A DNA stretch of 12,613 bases from Methanobacteriota archaeon. GTDB taxonomy: Archaea > Altiarchaeota > Altiarchaeia > IMC4 > QMZM01. The stretch lies in assembly GCA_021731385.1 (NCBI GenBank), contig JAKFXM010000058.1, positions 1 through 12,613 of the forward strand. Reading direction: 5' to 3'. The notes under the pieces were generated by a model. That model was not told where the DNA came from. It was given only the letters and a program-made list of their open reading frames with translations, and did not search any database. This document shows, piece by piece, positions 7,296 to 12,613 of the stretch. Position 1 is the stretch's first letter. The number at the start of each line of letters is the position of its first letter. The position numbers and the translations under genes are program-made.

Positions 7296-8300
7296 TTAGC
7301 CACTAATAACATTCCCCTCCATCTCCAGTTTAAATCCAAACCTCCTCACGATCTCAACATTTGTCCTTGCATGCCCGGTTATCCCGCTCACCCTGACAGA
7401 ACCGCCGGCAATCGCCAGGTATGGAATAATCTGGTCTGCCATATGCTTATCAAGTGGTGCATTTGACAGGATTTCTTTTATCAGGGATTCTGCAGCCTCA
7501 TTTCCGACAATCTCTGCCCTCTTACCCCTCTCTCCAAGAGAATCCGAGCCAATGAATGAATTTTCCGTCTCTGCAAAGAGGGTTAATCCTGAGCCATAAG
7601 ACAGTGCATCTACATACTCTCTTTGTATCCTTGATTCCATATTTAGTTTATTGAATATTTCCAGCCTTGCACTGCTGGCCTGCCTTTCAGCAACCTCGGA
7701 TTTTTGAAGGTCTTTGTGTGCATGGGATATTCCCTTTATTGAAAGAATTTTCCCCCGTTCAATGAGATTTATATTTTTCAATTTTTCAGTTGGATGAATT
7801 CTTGCAATTACCACACCACCGCCTGCAGGATAGTAGCCCCTTCTGATGACTTCCATCTCTGCATTGTAGCCAAATCTTTTCAGTATAGGTAGTGTGACAA
7901 ATTTCATATAATCTATTGATGGACTTAGTCTCACATCTGTCCCGCCGCGGATTTTTATCTCAATTGTCTCTTTTGTGTAAATTGCAGGTACCATTAATGC
8001 CTGAAGAACCAGCGTTATAGAACCTGCAGTTCCGATGTCAATGTTCAGTTTCTTTGTTTTGATCTCAGAAGGAATGAATTCTATCTCCTTTGAACCGATT
8101 TCGACACCCTTTGTTGTTGCATTGCATAATTCTGCAACTGCCTTTATCGCATTCATGTGCTGTGCCCTTAATCCGGGATTGGCTCTTTTCGCCCTGATAT
8201 TGGTTATTCTTATGGATTCTTGCAGGACTGCGCTGAATGCAACCGATGTCCTTATGATCTGACCGCCCCCCTCGCCGATTGAACCATCAATTTCTATCAT
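7296..8300 (-). CDS. rtcA: RNA 3'-terminal phosphate cyclase
   Basis: Converts RNA 3'-phosphate ends to 2',3'-cyclic phosphates with ATP, through an enzyme-AMP intermediate. The protein has 334 residues, a normal length. The N-terminal signature is IDGSIGEGGGQIIRT (3-17), followed by RANPGLRAQH (about 41-50), with GTAGSITLVLQ near 91-101 and the family-typical RRGYYPAGGG near 150. The nucleotidylated histidine is H286 in DKHMADQIIPYLA. The open reading frame is intact, but its last 14 or so codons are repeated in diverged form 716 bp downstream, beyond a PIN gene and a small gene. The present 3' end may therefore have been brought in or rebuilt. No RtcB or RNA repair partner is visible. Upstream lies the GGGCCC hairpin array. 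Confidence 0.95.
   Translation of the reverse strand: MIEIDGSIGEGGGQIIRTSVAFSAVLQESIRITNIRAKRANPGLRAQHMNAIKAVAELCNATTKGVEIGSKEIEFIPSEIKTKKLNIDIGTAGSITLVLQALMVPAIYTKETIEIKIRGGTDVRLSPSIDYMKFVTLPILKRFGYNAEMEVIRRGYYPAGGGVVIARIHPTEKLKNINLIERGKILSIKGISHAHKDLQKSEVAERQASSARLEIFNKLNMESRIQREYVDALSYGSGLTLFAETENSFIGSDSLGERGKRAEIVGNEAAESLIKEILSNAPLDKHMADQIIPYLAIAGGSVRVSGITGHARTNVEIVRRFGFKLEMEGNVISG
7321..7357 (-). repeat. Direct repeat: rtcA tail copy inside the intact gene
   Basis: This is the partner of 6605-6641: 30 of 37 positions match in the same orientation, 716 bp apart. Here it encodes VEIVRRFGFKLE of the intact RtcA. The two copies bracket the small gene and the PIN gene. Confidence 0.75.
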
Positions 8301-8568
8301 TCAATCTTCTGAAAGTTGATTATCACCACTTACCAACCTACCCGAATTAGAGCCGTTGGCTCTAATTGGGCCCGATTGAGCCTGAAGGCTCAATGGGCCC
8401 AAAAATTCTGTGGAATTTTTCGGGCCCAATTAGCAACTTTGTCGCTGATTCGGGCTGCTTCGCAGTAGTTTATATTGCGTATTATCAACCCTTAATAATG
8501 AATTTACTTGCAGCTGTTAATAAAACCAAGAGAGTAAGCATTTCTCTTTAGATTCTTAGAACTGTCAT
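8301..8568. other. Intergenic region between rtcA and the surface-protein gene
   Basis: A 268-bp gap between two minus-strand genes. Positions 8341-8465 hold the hairpin array. Positions 8466-8568 are A/T-rich, and I see no hairpin, tRNA or convincing gene there. Positions 8301-8340 form the short rtcA leader, with no clear ribosome-binding site and only a weak TATA-like TTGATTATCA (8317-8326 as written on the plus strand). Confidence 0.6.
8341..8465. repeat. Array of GGGCCC-bounded hairpins with unrelated stems
   Basis: Four consecutive hairpins and a fifth, shorter one. Unit 1 (8341-8370): AATTAGAGCC, loop GTT, GGCTCTAATT, closed by CCC/GGG. Unit 2 (8366-8402): TTGGGCCC-ATTGAGCC, loop TGAA, mirror-image arm. 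Unit 3 (8395-8427): GGGCCC-AAAAATTC, loop TGTG, GAATTTTT-GGGCCC. Unit 4 (8425-8454): AGCAAC, loop TTT, GTCGCT, closed by AAT/ATT and CCC/GGG, with T-G oppositions and one mismatch that pairs as G-U in the minus-strand transcript. Unit 5 (8455-8465): CTGC, loop TTC, GCAG. In units 1-4 one extra base (G or C) is bulged next to the GC clamp. Adjacent units share their GGGCCC, so each clamp could pair left or right. Stem sequences are unrelated but each is self-complementary. No direct sequence repeat and no CRISPR-like spacing is seen. Confidence 0.85.
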
Positions 8569-11013
8569 TTACCCCTTTGCCCAATTATCAATTGCCTTCA
8601 GTAGATCGAAATCCCCAACAAGCCCTTTAACCCACTTGTCAATGTAATCCAGCAACTCAAAATCATCTACCACTCCCTCACAGGGCGGTTCATCTCCTTT
8701 CACCTGGCATATTGGCTGGATTGTTGTCGATGTGGTGGTGCTTGTTGTTGTTGATGTTGGTTCTATTGGAGTTGTCGTAGTGGTTGTTGACGTAGTGGAT
8801 GTGGTGGTTGTGGTTGTAGTAATCGTTGCTACAGTAACACAAATTCCCCCAGAGCAACTACCCTCACATCTCTGCACAGTTTCTACAGAAGTCTGCTGGG
8901 TATCATAACATTTACCTTGAGATATATCACAACCCCTGTTGAATATTGTCAGATTTCTGACTACATTATTACCTGAGCAGTAATTGTTGCCATAATAGAT
9001 ATTAGATTCACCGCAGTCTTGAATCAATTTCTCACTATCTGAATAACCACAGGATGCAGATATTGTTCCAGGATTGTTGCATGCATAAGTTCTATAGGTG
9101 TTATAGACATCATGATTAAGGCAGTAGTTAGCCGTTGTATATCCGCTTGACCCACAGTCTGATGTTACAATGCAGGTGGATACGGTAAAGCTAAGATTGG
9201 TTGAATTGACATTCCCTGAGGTGTCATTCGCATATACTGTCACATTATAGATTCCTATAAGGGATGTATTTGTGAAATTCGCCCTATAGATAGAATTCAA
9301 TAACAAACTGATATTCATCGCTGTCCCATTAGGCAGAACAACAGTCGCCCATACTGCAGAGATTCCTATGTTGTCAGTAATATTTGCAGAAATTTCAGTC
9401 AGTACATTCTGCAGAATTGGTGTTGTTGCAGAGACATTCCATATCCTCGGGTAGGTAATATCTGCTATAATAGAGATCTTTGTAGAATTTAGATTCCCTG
9501 CAAAATCTTGCGCTGTTGTATTTATTGTATAGTTTCCATCCGTCAAGACTCCTAGGATTGCAGACCATGTCACAGAGTAGTTCACAGTTGAATTTATTAA
9601 AGAATTTGTAGAATTGTAGATAGAGATATTTGTCCAATTTAGATTTGTATCTGTAGTTGTTCCGTTTATTGAGATAGTCAGAGAGTTTAGATATTGATTA
9701 TTGCTTGGCGTTGTAATTGAAACCTGCGGTAGAGTTGAATCTAAGGTTATCTTCCTTGTTTCTGTTGTATTGCTATTACCTGCCAAGTCTCTGACTGTGA
9801 CATTGTAGTAATAGACCATGTTGCTATTCAGACTTGTGAAGTTTATTCCTCTGGTTCCTGCCTGCATTGTTGTTGAGTTTAAAGTATGCGTAGAATTGAA
9901 CAGGTAGAATGTAATATTAGCCTCATTTGTATCACTTGCTGAGACATTCACTGCTATGAAGTTTCTGTTCCAGTAGGTGTTATTTTCTTCAGTTGGCGAG
10001 ATGAATGAAATTGACGGGTTTGTATCATCAACAGTTATGCTAAAGTTTGTAGTTGTGTTCTGGTTTCCAGCAATATCAGTGACATTGAAGAACAGCATGC
10101 AGACTCCATCAGTTGCTGTGCATCCTAAGGCATTCAGCGTTGTATTAACCTGATAGAGATTTCCAGAGACTAAGCCCATCGGGACTATTGAGTTATTAAA
10201 TACATTCACTGATGTGATAGTGTTTGTGTCTGTTACTGTAATATTTATCTGGACTGCATCTGCCTTTCTAACTATTCTGTCTGAGTCATTGATTGTTGGG
10301 GCTGTTACTGCCGGGAATGTATCATCTACTGTAATGCTAAAGTTTGTAGTTGTGTTCTGATTTCCTGCTATGTCTGTTACATTGAAGAACAGCATGCAGA
10401 CTCCGTCATTTGATGTGCACCCTAAAGCATTCAGCGTTGTATTAACCTGATAGAGATTTCCTGAGACCAAGCCCATCGGGACTATTGAGTTATTAAATAC
10501 ATTCACTGATGTGATAGTGTTTGTATCCGTTACCGTGATATTTATCTGGATTGCATCTGCCTTTCTAACTATTCTGTCTGAGTCATTGATTGTTGGTGAT
10601 GTTACTGAGGGATTTGTATTGTCTATTTTTAGGATATATACTACAGAATACTGAGTACCAGCAGTCGTACCATTAGTACATGTTACATTCCATAAGCGAG
10701 TTCCCTCAGCAATAGTTGCATTAGCATACTGAACTGTATTTACATTTGCAGTTACACTTGTATTTGTTCCACTTGCAGTATTGTCTATATACAGAGAACA
10801 ATTGATTGTCCCTTGAATTCCGCCAGTATAGTTATATGTAAACGCAATAGTATTGTTATTCCCATTATTCCATGTATCATTACCTGGGGAAACTAAATCT
10901 ACTGCAGCACTTCCCACCCCTCCAAAGAAACTCACCGTGAGCGGAAATAGTACCAAGAACAAGACAAATCCATTTACCGAATACCAGCGCGACTTTTTAC
11001 TATCCCCCCCCAT
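8569..11013 (-). CDS. Large secreted surface protein: Ig-like repeats, Cys-rich region, Thr linker, dockerin-like tail
   Basis: An open frame of 814 residues from the ATG at 11013. Residues 1-36 are a signal peptide: KKSR, then a hydrophobic core, with cleavage near GSA-A. An Ig-like domain (37-130) precedes two almost identical 99-residue repeats (131-229 and 230-328), then at least three diverged repeats of the same DTNPS...ITFYLFNST...AGNSN type to about 620. A region with many cysteines (about 620-725) leads to a Thr/Ser tract (728-767), probably an O-glycosylated stalk. The tail has KGDEPPC, then two 17-residue repeats VVDDFELLDYIDKWVKG and LVGDFDLLKAIDNWAKG (781-814). N-x-S/T sites are very frequent. 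No transmembrane anchor follows. The best ribosome-binding site (GGTGA, 11039-11043) serves an ATG at 11033, which is out of frame because of an 8-G tract. With nine G the product would start MKTKPSRWGGDSKK. It follows the aspartic protease gene by 25 bp. Confidence 0.85.
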   Translation of the reverse strand: MGGDSKKSRWYSVNGFVLFLVLFPLTVSFFGGVGSAAVDLVSPGNDTWNNGNNNTIAFTYNYTGGIQGTINCSLYIDNTASGTNTSVTANVNTVQYANATIAEGTRLWNVTCTNGTTAGTQYSVVYILKIDNTNPSVTSPTINDSDRIVRKADAIQINITVTDTNTITSVNVFNNSIVPMGLVSGNLYQVNTTLNALGCTSNDGVCMLFFNVTDIAGNQNTTTNFSITVDDTFPAVTAPTINDSDRIVRKADAVQINITVTDTNTITSVNVFNNSIVPMGLVSGNLYQVNTTLNALGCTATDGVCMLFFNVTDIAGNQNTTTNFSITVDDTNPSISFISPTEENNTYWNRNFIAVNVSASDTNEANITFYLFNSTHTLNSTTMQAGTRGINFTSLNSNMVYYYNVTVRDLAGNSNTTETRKITLDSTLPQVSITTPSNNQYLNSLTISINGTTTDTNLNWTNISIYNSTNSLINSTVNYSVTWSAILGVLTDGNYTINTTAQDFAGNLNSTKISIIADITYPRIWNVSATTPILQNVLTEISANITDNIGISAVWATVVLPNGTAMNISLLLNSIYRANFTNTSLIGIYNVTVYANDTSGNVNSTNLSFTVSTCIVTSDCGSSGYTTANYCLNHDVYNTYRTYACNNPGTISASCGYSDSEKLIQDCGESNIYYGNNYCSGNNVVRNLTIFNRGCDISQGKCYDTQQTSVETVQRCEGSCSGGICVTVATITTTTTTTSTTSTTTTTTPIEPTSTTTSTTTSTTIQPICQVKGDEPPCEGVVDDFELLDYIDKWVKGLVGDFDLLKAIDNWAKG
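10030..10623 (-). repeat. Two tandem 297-bp repeats in the surface-protein gene
   Basis: Two back-to-back 297-bp units (10327-10623 and 10030-10326) encode 99-residue Ig-like domains that match at 92 of 99 residues, far more alike than the other repeats in the protein. This points to a recent tandem duplication. Such repeats can expand or contract by recombination, and short-read assemblies often collapse them. Confidence 0.9.
10905..10947 (-). repeat. Direct repeat copy A (signal-peptide coding sequence)
   Basis: Encodes FPLTVSFFGGVGSAA (residues 23-37) of the surface protein. It matches 11685-11727 at 41 of 43 positions in the same orientation, 780 bp away. Similarity ends sharply on both sides. 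Confidence 0.9.
11004..11011 (-). other. G8 homopolymer at the start of the surface-protein gene
   Basis: Eight G on the coding strand, overlapping the ATG at 11013. The tract lies between an ATG with a good ribosome-binding site (11033) and the long frame. With eight G the 11033 start runs to a stop after 19 codons. With nine it joins the surface-protein frame. Confidence 0.85.
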
Positions 11014-11038
11014 CTTGATGGTTTTGTTTTCATGATGT

Positions 11039-11431
11039 TCACCTTTTATTCTTTGGATGAAACTCAACAACACCTTCAGATTCGTCGAAGCAAATCTTGA
11101 ATCTATCAAATAGATCAAGTCTGCCGATGATGTTAAAACCAATTCCAAGATGCCTTGAAAATCCAATAGTTGCTTCAAATTCTTGCTCTGCAATCCTAAC
11201 GAGGATTTTATGGAGATACACAATTATTTGCGAACCATCACCTACCGTAATATATGTCTTTTCGCCATCTTCAAGTTTTATCTCTAAGTCATCTGCTACA
11301 TCTGAATGGAATATAGAATACCCGGCTCCAGAGTCCACATAGGCATCGTAACTAACCAATTCTCTACCGTTAAGTTCAATTGGAACTATTGGTGCCAATT
11401 TACCCCTAAGTTTAAGGTATGGAAACTTCAT
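11039..11431 (-). CDS. Retropepsin-like (clan AA) aspartic protease
   Basis: A 130-residue single-domain aspartic protease-like protein. The catalytic motif is YVDSGAGYSIF (about 31-41), matching the D-S/T-G of retroviral-type proteases. A second hydrophobic-glycine element, IGFNIIGRLDLFDRF (about 95-109), corresponds to the ILG motif near the C-terminus. No signal peptide or membrane segment is seen, so it should be cytoplasmic and act as a homodimer. The start codon overlaps the stop of the DUF5678 gene by 4 nt, and GGTGA lies 7 nt before it (11439-11443). The surface-protein gene follows after 25 bp. The substrate is unknown; DUF5678 or the secreted neighbour are candidates on position alone. 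Confidence 0.85.
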   Translation of the reverse strand: MKFPYLKLRGKLAPIVPIELNGRELVSYDAYVDSGAGYSIFHSDVADDLEIKLEDGEKTYITVGDGSQIIVYLHKILVRIAEQEFEATIGFSRHLGIGFNIIGRLDLFDRFKICFDESEGVVEFHPKNKR

Positions 11432-11634
11432 AGCAAAGTCACCATTTCTTCATCAGTAGGCATATAACTTATATGCACCTTTTTATTAGGATACTTTGTC
11501 TTCGCTTTTTTGAATGCCTCGTGACTGGAACTGCTTATACCAACCACTTCCTTATCAACTATTGCCAAGTATTTCCCAGGATATTTCTTCGATAATTCCT
11601 GCGAATGTTTTAATAAAAATTCATGTGCTTCCAT
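11428..11634 (-). CDS. DUF5678-family small protein
   Basis: A 68-residue protein from the ATG at 11634. The core KYPGKYLAIVDKEVVGISSSSHEAFKKAKTKYP fits the DUF5678 family, whose function is unknown. I recall such genes next to retropepsin-like proteases in prokaryotes, and here the two overlap by ATGA. An upstream ATG at 11661 would add nine residues. The one at 11634 is preferred because a strong ribosome-binding site GAGGTGAG stands 4 nt before it, and the TATA box at 11668-11676 would place the transcript start at about 11646, downstream of 11661. It is the first gene of the three-gene minus-strand unit. Confidence 0.8.
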   Translation of the reverse strand: MEAHEFLLKHSQELSKKYPGKYLAIVDKEVVGISSSSHEAFKKAKTKYPNKKVHISYMPTDEEMVTLL

Positions 11635-11638
11635 TTCA

Positions 11639-11646
11639 CTCACCTC
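11639..11646 (-). promoter_or_regulatory. Ribosome-binding site of the DUF5678 gene
   Basis: GAGGTGAG on the minus strand, 4 nt before the ATG at 11634. It decides the start over the upstream ATG at 11661. Confidence 0.7.
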
Positions 11647-11667
11647 ATAATATATCTCCATTTACCT

Positions 11668-11676
11668 ATATATAAA
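11668..11676 (-). promoter_or_regulatory. TATA box of the DUF5678/protease/surface-protein operon
   Basis: TTTATATAT on the minus strand, a near-ideal archaeal TATA box. It is about 38 nt before the chosen start codon, leaving a short leader that includes the ribosome-binding site. It lies just inside the 43-bp direct repeat at 11685-11727, so the promoter belongs to the bracketed module. Confidence 0.65.
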
Positions 11677-11684
11677 CGCCTTTT

Positions 11685-11727
11685 CAGCACTTCCCACCCC
11701 TCCAAAGAAACTCACCGCGAGCAGAAA
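11685..11727 (-). repeat. Direct repeat copy B: orphan signal-peptide fragment
   Basis: Matches 10905-10947 at 41 of 43 positions. On the minus strand, in the same frame, it reads FLLAVSFFGGVGSA, then EKAFIYR and a stop. About 30 nt upstream, in another frame, an ATG begins MKPKSS, resembling the MKTKPS reading at 11033. It looks like the severed 5' end of this or a related surface-protein gene, with part of the signal peptide lost. Confidence 0.8.
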
Positions 11728-11823
11728 CTGATGATTTCGGCTTCATGTCCAATCTGGGATGAATTTTTAACATGCAATCAACCTCTATCATTTTTAAGTA
11801 TTGAATATTATAATATCTTCACA

Positions 11824-12613
11824 ATGGTAAAAATTAACAAAGATATTTTGAATATTATAGTAGTAGTATCTGTTTTATCCTTTATACTTGGTGTTCTCAT
11901 TTGCGATGTTTTGAATTTGGATATTATTAATCAACGGAATAATCCCTCATATATAAGCCCGCCGCAGGTTGTGGCAGATACTACAAGCACTACGGCCCCT
12001 TTGATAACGACTACTACAATAATGAAAGTTGCGGGGATTAAGGTTATATCTATAAGCGATAAGAGATGTGCTGAATGCGATATAACCCCTCTACTTGAGC
12101 AATTAAAAACCCTATTCCCAAACATTGCTGTTACAAATCTGGACTATGGTTCTGATGAGGGCAAGAGAATGTATAATGACATGAAATTGAAATACCTCCC
12201 CGCCATCCTTTTTGAGAATTCCGTAAAATCATCCGAAAATTATCCAAGAATTCAGAACTACATGGAACCCGTTAATAACATTTATTCTTCCCTGAGGATC
12301 GGTGCGAGTTTCGATCCAACTTCAGAAATATGTGATAATGGAATAGATGATAATAATGACGGTTCAGTTGATTGCAATGATCCCGAATGCAATGGAACTA
12401 TGGCATGCAGAGAGGAAATTCAAAAAAGACTTGACCTTTTTGTGATGAGCCAGTGCCCCTATGGAGTAATGGCTCTGAATTCAATGAAAGAAATATTGGA
12501 AAACTTCAAGAATGACATAGAATTTAAAATACACTACATTGCAATGGAAAACCCCGATGGAACATTTAAAAGCCTTCATGGACAGCCGGAGGTTGATGAA
12601 AACATACGGGAAT
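11824..12613 (+). CDS. Membrane-anchored thioredoxin / GILT-like thiol protein, partial (3' end outside window)
   Basis: The first 263 residues of a protein that continues past the window edge. A membrane helix (about 9-30) is followed by a Thr-rich linker (TTSTTAPLITTTT). A thioredoxin-fold domain has CAEC (82-85) and the cis-proline YLPAILF (P126). A Cys/Asp-rich segment CDNGIDDNNDGSVDC...DPEC (170-189) resembles calcium-binding or MopE-like surface motifs. A second thiol domain starts DLFVMSQCPYGVMA (C211) and has SLHGQPEVDENI (250-261), similar to the GILT-type CPxG...HG..E pattern. It probably acts outside the membrane on disulfides of secreted proteins, such as the cysteine-rich surface protein next door. 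The second active site has one cysteine rather than CxxC. TTTTTAAG about 28-33 nt before the ATG is a weak TATA-like element. Confidence 0.8.
   Translation, partial: MVKINKDILNIIVVVSVLSFILGVLICDVLNLDIINQRNNPSYISPPQVVADTTSTTAPLITTTTIMKVAGIKVISISDKRCAECDITPLLEQLKTLFPNIAVTNLDYGSDEGKRMYNDMKLKYLPAILFENSVKSSENYPRIQNYMEPVNNIYSSLRIGASFDPTSEICDNGIDDNNDGSVDCNDPECNGTMACREEIQKRLDLFVMSQCPYGVMALNSMKEILENFKNDIEFKIHYIAMENPDGTFKSLHGQPEVDENIRE

Noticed and set aside
8341..8465. CRISPR array
   Set aside because: The constant part is only GGGCCC, the variable parts are themselves palindromes, and no cas gene is present.
8341..8465. Ordinary transcription terminator of the surface-protein gene
   Set aside because: No T-rich tract follows the hairpins on the minus strand, and four or five hairpins exceed what a terminator needs. 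A termination role is not excluded.
8366..8551. A 61-codon plus-strand frame across the hairpin array
   Set aside because: The predicted residues simply follow the palindromic DNA, and no start signal or family similarity supports translation.
11039..11223. Surface protein starting 70 residues earlier, at 11223
   Set aside because: That extension lies wholly within the aspartic protease gene in another frame, and the signal peptide would then be internal.
11931..12125. A 64-codon minus-strand frame inside the thiol-protein gene
   Set aside because: It is antisense to a gene with clear thioredoxin motifs and has no family features of its own.

Overview
The window reads as archaeal chromosome. 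It carries a GHMP-type mevalonate kinase, a type II methionine aminopeptidase, an archaeal RNA 3'-phosphate cyclase, a DUF434/DUF5616 protein, an EGY-like site-2 protease and a COG2426 membrane protein. Several genes have A/T-rich TATA-like boxes about 25-32 nt before the start codon, which suggests short-leader or leaderless transcripts. Composition is AT-rich and genes are tightly packed, with 4-nt start/stop overlaps and tail-to-tail overlaps. I cannot name the organism. An Altiarchaeota-like, DPANN-related or euryarchaeal lineage would fit, but that is inference.

The left two thirds is mostly housekeeping. It holds a DUF434 protein and a site-2 protease (+), an acetolactate synthase small subunit and a COG2426 membrane protein (-), and mevalonate kinase (+). 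A cation diffusion facilitator and methionine aminopeptidase form a coupled pair (-), followed by thymidylate kinase (+) with an unusual coiled-coil-like insertion, then rtcA (-).

At 6574-7357 this order is disturbed. A small convergent gene and a frameshifted PIN-domain gene lie between rtcA and tmk. Beyond them sits a second, diverged copy of the rtcA 3' end, as if the pair had been inserted into the end of rtcA.

Upstream of rtcA (8341-8465) is a chain of hairpins separated by GGGCCC. Each hairpin has a different stem sequence but the same architecture. This is the least explained structure in the window.

The right third is cell-surface oriented. On the minus strand a TATA box drives a DUF5678-family gene, a retropepsin-like aspartic protease and a large secreted Ig-like, Cys- and Thr-rich protein with a tandem dockerin-like tail. 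The DUF5678/protease pair is flanked by a 43-bp direct repeat (41/43 matching) of the surface gene's signal-peptide coding sequence. This is a second case of a small module bracketed by a duplicated piece of its neighbour. The surface gene also starts at an 8-G tract that puts its best start codon out of frame. At the right edge a membrane-anchored two-domain thioredoxin/GILT-like thiol protein runs off the window.
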